Below, piece after piece: positions 55,888 through 64,000 of a stretch of DNA of 64,000 nucleotides. Origin of the DNA: Drosophila pseudoobscura (lineage: Eukaryota > Arthropoda > Insecta > Diptera > Drosophilidae); contig NC_046681.1 of assembly GCF_009870125.1 (NCBI RefSeq), positions 29,658,001 to 29,722,000 on the forward strand, written 5' to 3'. Both the position numbers and the translations under genes were made by a program. Under the pieces are notes generated by a model. It made no database searches. It saw nothing but the letters and a program-made list of their open reading frames with translations, and was not told where the DNA came from. How positions within the stretch are numbered: the first letter of the stretch is position 1; each line of letters opens with the position of its first letter.

Positions 55888-58665
55888 GCGAATCAATCAT
55901 CAGATAAAGATAAGATATATTTTTAAAGATTACTTTGTTAAGGGTCCAGTAATTTTCTTCTTAAAGAGCTTAAATGGTTTAAGTTATAATTTTGAACAAA
56001 AAAAAATAATTAATTATAATAATTATCGATATTTGAAATTATGTACAAAGGGGATCCAATGAGATCCTGAGCTCAATCTCACGCTCAATATAAGAGAGCA
56101 TAAATACTCGTGAGAGCATTAGAGGTTATGCAATATATTTCTAGAGCTTTACAATACATTTCCTCATGTAAAAGATCGCATTAATTCGATGGGTTCTTGA
56201 TTTCTTTACATTTATTTATTTATTATAAAAAATGGGTTTATGGGTTTTAATTTTTCAAGAAATCATTCGAATTTTGTCTAGATTTTAAAGATCAAGGATT
56301 AAGACTTAAGATTAAAGACTTAAGGATAAGTAGGAATTTATAGAGATTTAATATGGATCATATCATTATCGTTGTACGGATCCTGAGAGGTACAAGTGTA
56401 TATAAAAAGTATGCAGTGAAATAGTTACTCATTTTATAAAGAGTTTAAGTTTTGCAAGTATAAATTTTGATCATGAAGGAAGGATGACATGAAAATGTTA
56501 TAGAAAACGCTTTGTACATTAATTCAAGCTTAAGGATAATTATAGTCTGTGGAGGACGGACCACGTCGAACCCTTCGAGAGCACATGTCAAACTTCAATT
56601 TCCGCATGCAAAATTAGTGCCTGCCACAAACACACAAACTTTAGCCACATTGTGGAGAGCCTTACAATAACTCCAAAAGGAAGGAAAAAGCACTACCAAG
56701 AAGGCAACAAAATGCAAACTACGTAAATTGCTGGGGCCAATCCACTGCAGATAAAGTGAAGCAGAAATGAGAGAGAAAAAAAGCAAAACTTTGACTCCTT
56801 TTTTCAATGGAATTTGCACGCGTCCGTGAAGCGTTGATGGAGTGTATGGTGCTCTGAGGAGGTAGGGGGGTGCTTCATTAGCTTCGCGCCTGCAAAAAGT
56901 CGGGCAATGTCGTTCGTTACTCCCCGGTATGGCCGCTGGATTTCTCTGCCGCGTAGTTCTACAACTAATTGCAAGAGGCCCCGACGTTTGACCATAAAAA
57001 ACAACAAGTTCATGATAAAACTACAACTACTGTCTGAAAGTATGACGGTGGGGAGACGAGGGGGCGTGGATGCAAGCCCCGTGCGCCACAATATACATAA
57101 TAATAAAATAAAATTAAAACCGTCACGCCAGGCGTCAGAGGCAGAGGCAGAGCGGCAGAAAACAAAGCACCCAAAACCGTACCACAACCGAGCCCAAAGG
57201 AGCTGCCACTGAAGCTGAAGTTGCAGCACACATGTCCAGAATGAGACCCCATCCAGCCCTCTGCCCTGTGTGACTGCCACTGAGGCAGCAGGTCACCATA
57301 ACGAACCATTAATATGCAAGTTCCCCTCAAAATTGGACGATAAGAACCCAAACGCTTTTCTTTTATCGAAAATCGAACTACGAACTTTGTGTATAATATT
57401 GCTCTCCATTGTGTTTTCACATTGATTGCCCCTTCTGGTCTGGTCTGTGCGGCCCGACCTGTGCTTGTCATTAATTATAATGTCGGCATGGAGGCGAGCG
57501 AGCACATTACCATTTTGGCCAAATGTTGAATTAGATGGCTTTGAGTTGGGCTCAGGGGATTGAGGAATTGCTTTGCTGTATGTTGCGGTATAGCAAGGGG
57601 AGGGAGTAAAACAAAAGTGAAGGACGGCACCTGTTTGCTGCAACAAGGGATTTCCACGTGGTAGTATCTGCTGTAGATTGCGGGGAATGGAGATAAGTAA
57701 ACTGATATGTATTTCAGTAACTTGTTCTCTTATAAACATACAGAAAAGATTTAATAGTTCAGGGATTCATCCGCCTGGACAAACAGCAGCCACAGCAACA
57801 GAAAGACACTTTACTGTATGATTAATAAACACTTTAGAGAGTTACAAAATGTCTTGATGGAATAAAGAAAAGGTTCATATTTCAGAAAATCTATATTTGA
57901 ATGACTACTTCACATGCTACCCCCTAAGAATTCAAAGATATGTCATGATATCGTCTTAACTCTATACTTTTCAATCTCACAATGAAGGTCATTCTTTCTT
58001 GAAGTTTCTCAGAGAGTCATGTTTATTGCATCCTTTTTTTTTTTTACTAATTACTATGTAGAAAAAACACTTTTTCTATCTGAATCAATCTAAATGTAAA
58101 TCTAACTAAATAATTCGTTTTCAATAACTTCTTTGTTATCTTTTTGTGTGGCCCATATCGCAATACAAGTTTCATTAGCCAGCATATTCGACTTGCAGCT
58201 TCAGTTAATTGGCGGAAAGTTGCATATCGGTTCCGGCCAACTGAAGTTTTTGGCACCCCGGAGTCCGTAGTGCGGTGGATGGCAGACAGAGGACACTTGC
58301 TGGGCCAAGATGCCAAAAGGAAGCTGACAAGTTGCTAACATCAGCCATAGTCCATTGGCCATTGGCCATAAAAGGAGCAGCAAGAGAAGCAGCAGAAACT
58401 AAAGTCCCGCCAAGCATTCCAAATCGATTACGACTATTTTGAGAAGATCAAACAGAGAGAGCAAACTATACATATATCTTTTCCACTCTCACAACAGCAA
58501 GGTGTTTATTAATAAAACTCCAACTATCCAAAAGAAACAGAGATGGATATACAGGACACTCATAGACAGAAGATGGAGAAAGAGAGACGTCGTCGCGAAA
58601 CAGAAACAGTTGGTGGTAAACAAAGTGTTGACAATACCCAGATCTCAGAGAAGTACCATGTCAGA

Positions 58666-58692
58666 GTCCGTGTCTGTGTCCGTGTCCGAGTC
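58666..58692. repeat. GTCCGT/GTCTGT hexamer repeat
   Basis: Degenerate hexamers GTCCGT, GTCTGT, GTCCGT and GTCCGA lie in tandem in the region downstream of paired. Confidence 0.75.
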
Positions 58693-59962
58693 GTTGGCAC
58701 CGACTGCGCAACGGCCTTCGGCCCGGTACGGGCAATCATCGTTAATGATGGCAATGTCCTTGTGCGCCTCAATTTGACAAATCAATTTGTGCGCTAACAG
58801 CATGCGCTCTACGGCCAGGACACGGCTGTCCCGAGCTGTCCCACTGACTTGGACGAGGACACACAGCACAACGGCAGATCGGGGAGAAGAGAGAGGGATC
58901 ACAGTACGAGTAGTTGGACCGACAGACCAAACCGAAATGTTTGCCAATACACTGGATGGCAACTGTTTGGATGTGTCGTGGGGTGTCTGTCGCATAAATG
59001 GGTATACTACATCTAGATCTAGTCGGATCGTAGTCGGATAGAGATGGTGATGGTTCCATCAACTTCATTCATTTGGCTGGGATGGGATGGGATCGGATCT
59101 CATTTTGCTTCCTCTAATCCTCCTTATTCCCTATTATCCTTGACTTACAGACTTCGCACAATCTCTTCTTTCGAGCGAGATCTCTCTCTTCGGACAGAAC
59201 ACCTCATTAGCAAGGATTATCGCTGCAGTTTGAGAACTACCTAACCCTCTATCGATCCTCAAATCCTACCTGACTTTGACTCCGCCTGGCTGACTGAAAG
59301 CTAAGCCTTTCTTGGCTTAACTCTTGCCAGGACGGCCGACTGGGACTGGGAAAGGGGTTTGTGTCCCGGCTGAGTGCTGCGCGCGAGGACGAAGAATGAC
59401 AGCAAATAAAAGTTTATGATGTCGATCGTAAAAGTGCCAGAAACGAGTTGACCTGGTCCAGAGGCCCAGAGGTCCAGAGGGTTATGGTTTAAGGGCTGTG
59501 CGCCGTTTACTGCATTCTTCCTGGCAGCAAAGGATTATTTCCGAAATATCCTAATCCCTTAGAAAGCAGCAGAGAGAGAGAGCGCTACAAATCCTTTCGC
59601 AACCTTAGGACCTCGCTGCCCTCCTGGAATTGGAATTTTTGATTCGCAAATCCATCTCGGGGTTAGTCCACCTTGCTGTCGAGTAAATATTTTGAGGTTT
59701 TGCGCTGCTTATGTCCCAGGCACCGCCTGACGATCTCTGGCCAGGAATTTTATTGGTCCATCATGTGGCAGCGCAGGTAGATAGATCCGATCTGAACCGA
59801 TCCGACGTCCAGTCCAGCAACAATTAATAAAAATATTAAATTAAATTTCATCTTGAGATTCGTTGTAAATTACTGTTTTCCCTGCCTTTGATGTTCAACA
59901 CATTGTCGGCTCATTAATCACCCGGAGAAGGCAGTAGTCGCAGCGAGGGAGCGAGAGCGAGG

Positions 59963-59989
59963 CCACAGCCATAGCCACAGCCACAGCCT
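59963..59989. repeat. CCACAG hexamer repeat
   Basis: Copies of CCACAG (one as CCATAG) lie in tandem in the region downstream of paired. Confidence 0.75.
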
Positions 59990-62010
59990 GCTCTGTCCCT
60001 GATCTCTGGACAGCACAGAGTTGAGAGTTGAGCTCCACGACTTCCATTTTCTACCCAGAGAAGCCCCAGAAAGAGGTTACCATCGGAGCTTTTCTTTTGC
60101 AGACACTTTGCTTAGTAATTTTGTATCGCTACCGAAAATTAATGCGTTATATTTTAGATTTAATCCATTCTCAATCGAGGCTTTCTACAGTAGCTCTCTC
60201 ATGGCATCGAGTTTTCCCTGAGTCGTCCCGCTCAGTAGGTAGCGAATTAAAAACGTAATTGGTTTATTAACCTGAAAATATGGTGCGGGGTGCTATTAAA
60301 TTGGCATTAGAAGATGGCTAGGAAATGGGGCATTCAAGGCGCAGAAGATTCCCACACTGAGAAGAGAAACTCCAAGTAGAATAATGATTTCAAATCCTGT
60401 TTTCAGATATTTAGAAACTTAAGCAAAGAAGGCACAAATGTATTGGTATCTCGGATTTACCAGCTGAAAAATGAGATAGCAAAAAAATTGCATATATGGT
60501 GGAGATATTCAACCGAAAAATGCAAGGCAGGAACCCAATATTTGGAAATTAGGAAATTTAGGATTTAGGAAAAGAGAAGTGTAGGCTATTAGCAGAAAAA
60601 ATGAAACGGTCTTTTCCTACATGGTGTGGACATTGCTTCTTGTACTTTGGTGCACCTCTAAGATTTATTGATTTGATATGTGTATACCTTGAACACGAAA
60701 AGTGTGCGGAACACTGATCTATGCTAGCGTCATCAAAGCGTATGCTTACGCATATATATATGTAACACAAATTACACATTAAGGAGAGAAAGAAATATGC
60801 AAAATATGAATTTGCATGAGAGTCCACTTCCAGCACCACCAATATATTTGTCCGCTTTAAGTTAAATATCATTATGATTATACCTGCTATCGGGAGAGTA
60901 AATAGGTATATGTTATTCTTATAGATGAACAGGAATATTTATAATACATAAAGGATCATATTGTACTACGAGTATATCTAGATTCGTGTTCGGAATCAGT
61001 ATTATCTTTTCTCGCTGTCTCTATAAACATCTGAATTTTGGCTGATCTTTTCGCTCGTCACTTTGGTTTTTACCGATTATCAAACTTATTCTTCCCTTTA
61101 ATGTAAACAATCCCAATGTATGAATGTATGAGCCCAACATTCAAGATTCAAGATTTTATCTAAGTGAGGAAATATTTAGCCGAGACACACCAAGATCCCT
61201 GATATAAATCAAATGGATCTCAATGGATTTTGTGCAATTTTCTCTGCTAATCTTTCGCACTGCCTTGGCTCTTTGTTTACCTGGAAAACCCCCTAGGTAT
61301 AGTAGGACCTAAGCTGATTGCAAAGTCAATATTTGTTTTGCTGGCTGGTTGGGTTAGGGGTAAACAAACAACGATTATCCGATTTTTCTGGATTAAAATA
61401 ATAGAGCCACGACCTAAGACTGTCTGAGCTGCTTCGGATTGTATCGTTCAAGGATCATTTGGAATAGTTTGGGATCGTTTTTGGGGTAATGACTTCATTA
61501 ATTGCCATCACCCAGACACGTAGGATGGCCAGTGCTCGAGTTCTTGGATGAGGTGTGAATTTGAGGTAAGTCTGAAATAGGGCAATTACGAGGGATTCAA
61601 TTCGGAGGAATCGGAAGGGCAATTAACACCTTGGTTGGAGTTTGCCTCAATTCTGATAAGCGGTGAAAACTCAGGGAACACTGCAATTTTCCCGATTCCA
61701 CTTTTGGATGTCTTGTTTTTTTTTTCGGAAAAACATTTGGCATTGGCACAGCTTGACATCCGAAATAGGAGTTCCGAGAGTTCTCTGCAATGATGTCCCT
61801 GCTCCCCGTAGAGTTTGTTGAAATCTCCAGCCAGGTCCGGGGAATGTGCAGCTACTTAAAGGCTCTAATGTGCCACAGCAATGCCGGCAGGATTTCCATT
61901 TCCGATTTCCTGCTGTGAACAGAAGCGTGTCAAGGCTGCTGAATGGAACACTAAGGGATTTCGAGTGTAAGGAAGGACTGCTATTATTTTTAGATAAATT
62001 AGAATAAGTA

Positions 62011-62016
62011 TTTATT
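62011..62016 (-). terminator. Polyadenylation signal AATAAA for paired
   Basis: TTTATT on the plus strand gives a minus-strand AATAAA about 280 bp beyond the paired stop codon, a plausible 3' end for its short untranslated region. Confidence 0.5.
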
Positions 62017-62294
62017 TTCAAGGCACTTGCTACTTATCATAGAGATCTTAGGATGGACATATATAGTACTTATACGTATACTTATTATAGGATGGACTAT
62101 GATCTAGACTTGGCTATAGAAAATTGGTGCTACTCGGGGAAGTCCTGAAGATGTTTTCCATATGGAAAATGTCTCTACTTCCCCCTCCCCACATCTTCTC
62201 CCCTGTGTATGTATGTACATCTTTGGCGACATCAATCACGGATCAGGTGACACCTGCTCCCGATCCTATACTCCTGCGATCCCCAGCTCCACTT

Positions 62295-64000
62295 CTAATA
62301 CCAGGAGTGGTGATAGAACGGCTGCGGGGGCATCGTCGCGTAGTTGACCTTCGAGGGCGATGCGAAGGCGGCGGCATTGAAGTTCTGCGGCATGAAATGA
62401 GTCGAAGAGGTGGGCGGATAGTGAGGATGTCCCGCTCCGGCATACTGTGGATGGTGCGCATGCGGATGCGGATGTGGAGCGTGCCCATGATGCGATCCGT
62501 GCGAATGGGGATGGCCGTGAGCATGATGCGAATGGGAATGCGAATGCCCCGTGGCCGTGGGATATGGGGCATATTGCGGCGTGTGCTGATACGGATGAAA
62601 CATTTGATGGGCGGCTGCCGACATCTCCAGGGCCTGGCTGGTGGAGCTGGTCGAATTCAAAGAGTCTTCCGGGGAGAGCGGGGCGTTCGGGCGCAGGCTC
62701 TGCATCGAGCTCCAGCTGCTGTAGAGCTGAGGCTGTCCAGCAGCTGCGGCGGCGGCTACCAGATCAGCGGCCTCCACTTTCAGTGCGGCCGACAGTTCCT
62801 CACTGCCACCGCTGGCATTGATCAACGACTGCGAGGACTCGCCGGTGGGACCGGCTCCACCCACAACCGCAGAGAGGCTGTTGGGTGTTGGCGGCAGCTG
62901 ACCAAAACCGGAGGAGACGGACTCGTTGGGACTCTCGTTACGTGGCATTGTCTGATGCGGCTCAGATTCAGTGCTGTAGACGGAGGAACCCACTCCAATG
63001 CCCACTCCCAAGCCCAGTTGTGTCTCATAGCTGGGAGTGACTCCAGAGACGATGATATTGCCGGAGCCTGAACCGGAACCGGGAACGGAACCAGAGTTGG
63101 CGCTCGATGGCATGATGTAGCTGGCCGTGCTGACGGCACTCGGATTGTAGAACTGGTGGTGATGCGGTGGTGTTGTGGCCGAGTTCAGCGAGGATAGGGT
63201 CAGGCTGGAGCCGGGCGAGAGGTTGCTCCCCACCGCCGTGGCCGTTGGGGCTGCGGTGCTGTAGAAGTCGTACTGTTGCTGGTATACGGCTGCCGCTTCC
63301 ATGCTAGGCATCATTGCCAGGGGCGCCATGCTGGGCACGCTGGAGGGTATGGAGACGGACGGCATAGAGGAACCTACTCCGGATCCGGGGCCGCCCGAGA
63401 CGGAGTTGTGCTGCTTGCGAAGGCGTGCCCGGCGATTGCTGAACCACACCTGGATGCGGGCCTCGGTCAGATTGGTGCGCTGTGCGAGCTCTTCGCGGGT
63501 ATAGATGTCCGGGTACTGGGTGCGCTCAAAGGCGCGCTCAAGCTCGTCCAGCTGGGCTGCGGAGAAGGTGGTGCGGCAGCGACGCTGCTTGCGCTTGAGG
63601 GCGATCCCGGGCTCGCTCTCGCAGTCGGAGAGGTCGTCGTCGGAGGGCTTGTTGTTGTTGCTGTTGTTGTTGTTGTGGTGGCCCGACGAGAGGTCGGAGC
63701 CGCAGGAGCTGGACGGGGCCTTGTGGTGGCCGGCGGAGGAGGAGGACGGCGACAGCTCGCTGTCCAGTGGGGCATCGCGGCCGCGCACCAGGCGCGATAT
63801 GGCGGACACGGATGGGGCCGTGCTGCGGTCACAGATGCCCTCGCGAATGAGCTTCTCGCGTATCTCCCAGGAGAACATGCCCGGGTTGGTGCGCTTGTAG
63901 TCCTCGATGCGGTTCTCGATCTCGGGCGTGGCGATCCTCGGCTTGGATCCCCCAATCACTCCCGGGCGTATCGAGCCGGTCTCCTGGTAGCGGTTCAGAA
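62295..64000 (-). CDS. prd: Paired, Pax-type segmentation transcription factor (C-terminal part; runs off right edge)
   Basis: The minus-strand frame is open from the right edge (64000) to TAG at 62295-62297, so the 5' end is outside the window. It enters within the paired domain linker ([20 protein letters not shown]) and contains its C-terminal RED subdomain, ending near [13 protein letters not shown] Ser/Asn-rich spacer leads to the homeodomain at about 63590-63410 ([20 protein letters not shown], then [15 protein letters not shown]). Homeodomain residue 50 is Ser, the hallmark of Pax proteins. No octapeptide is seen. The C-terminal half has the conserved [14 protein letters not shown] and [20 protein letters not shown] blocks. 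The His/Pro PRD repeat spans about 62560-62440 and the end is FYHHSWY. Paired activates segment-polarity genes (engrailed, wingless, gooseberry) in the nucleus and is needed in male accessory glands. The block match points to paired rather than gooseberry. Confidence 0.95.
   Translation of the reverse strand, partial: LNRYQETGSIRPGVIGGSKPRIATPEIENRIEDYKRTNPGMFSWEIREKLIREGICDRSTAPSVSAISRLVRGRDAPLDSELSPSSSSAGHHKAPSSSCGSDLSSGHHNNNNSNNNKPSDDDLSDCESEPGIALKRKQRRCRTTFSAAQLDELERAFERTQYPDIYTREELAQRTNLTEARIQVWFSNRRARLRKQHNSVSGGPGSGVGSSMPSVSIPSSVPSMAPLAMMPSMEAAAVYQQQYDFYSTAAPTATAVGSNLSPGSSLTLSSLNSATTPPHHHQFYNPSAVSTASYIMPSSANSGSVPGSGSGSGNIIVSGVTPSYETQLGLGVGIGVGSSVYSTESEPHQTMPRNESPNESVSSGFGQLPPTPNSLSAVVGGAGPTGESSQSLINASGGSEELSAALKVEAADLVAAAAAAGQPQLYSSWSSMQSLRPNAPLSPEDSLNSTSSTSQALEMSAAAHQMFHPYQHTPQYAPYPTATGHSHSHSHHAHGHPHSHGSHHGHAPHPHPHAHHPQYAGAGHPHYPPTSSTHFMPQNFNAAAFASPSKVNYATMPPQPFYHHSWY

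Larger units (their letters stand above)
55888..62010. other. About 6 kb non-coding region downstream of paired
   Basis: No supported gene. Open frames are short and unconvincing. Simple repeats occur at 58666-58692 (GTCCGT units) and 59963-59989 (CACAGC units), with GA-rich runs near 59570-59582. In D. melanogaster, paired is controlled partly by downstream enhancers, so this stretch is a natural candidate for pair-rule and segment-polarity stripe elements. That is inference, as no enhancer was identified by sequence. Confidence 0.4.

Noticed and set aside
57010-57471. Long minus-strand frames near 56.8-57.7 kb
   Set aside because: Several overlapping frames in an area of skewed composition, with no conserved motif or start context.
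1-64000. Transposons, retroviral or virus-like elements, CRISPR arrays, rRNA and tRNA genes
   Set aside because: None was recognised by eye: no reverse transcriptase, integrase, transposase, capsid or envelope motif, no long terminal repeats, and no cloverleaf-like gene. Small or heavily decayed copies could be missed without a repeat search.
1-64000. A new defence-type or otherwise undescribed multi-gene system
   Set aside because: The genes are mostly conserved animal housekeeping, transport and patterning genes with independent promoters; no clustered set of unknown genes suggests a joint system.

Overview
This is a window of an insect nuclear genome, almost certainly a Drosophila species. 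The genes have short introns with GT/AG ends. The gene set (paired, Rab3GAP2, JhI-21, an RpL7-like gene, Tom70, an erlectin gene, a NUPR1 gene and a PI-PLC-X gene) matches what I remember of Muller element B, region 33 of D. melanogaster 2L. The Paired protein differs clearly from the D. melanogaster sequence I recall, with extra Gly/Ser and His stretches, so this is probably another species. The obscura group is a guess. All exon models below were built by hand from splice signals and reading-frame phase, without alignments.

Layout. 1-3 kb: the 5' part of an unidentified minus-strand gene that runs off the left edge, then two small Cys-rich open frames of doubtful status. 7.6-17.5 kb: two tandem SLC17-type transporter genes on the plus strand. 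The first is intact and has a 4.2 kb first intron; the second is strongly diverged and seems to have lost two membrane segments. 17.8-24.7 kb: a minus-strand block with Tom70 (mitochondrial import receptor), an erlectin-like ER lectin, an unidentified two-membrane-segment coiled-coil protein, and a frameshifted unidentified gene. 27.2-30.2 kb: a NUPR1/p8 homologue with a clear TATA/initiator promoter, and a BTB zinc-finger gene. 31.2-32.8 kb: a secreted PI-PLC-X protein.

33.4-37.4 kb: a seven-exon LAT-type amino-acid transporter (JhI-21). Its first intron carries, on the opposite strand, an intronless proteasome maturation factor (POMP/UMP1) copy that looks like a retrogene. 38.5-44.1 kb: an RpL7-like gene with a duplicated promoter block, followed after only about 120 bp by a large EF-hand/WD40 protein. 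44.2-48.6 kb: Rab3GAP2, convergent with the WD40 gene, with DRE sites at its promoter. 48.8-50.0 kb: a membrane-anchored short-chain dehydrogenase. 54.9-55.9 kb: an unidentified single-exon gene. 62.3-64.0 kb: the 3' part of the segmentation gene paired, with about 6.4 kb of non-coding DNA downstream.

The genes mostly act independently (mitochondrial import, ER quality control, vesicle GTPase control, transport, ribosome, patterning), as usual for a fly chromosome arm. I saw no CRISPR array, rRNA or tRNA gene, and no recognisable transposon or retroviral element. The most unusual items are the nested POMP-like gene, the decayed transporter copy, the frameshifted gene at 24.2-24.7 kb and several lineage-specific-looking proteins.
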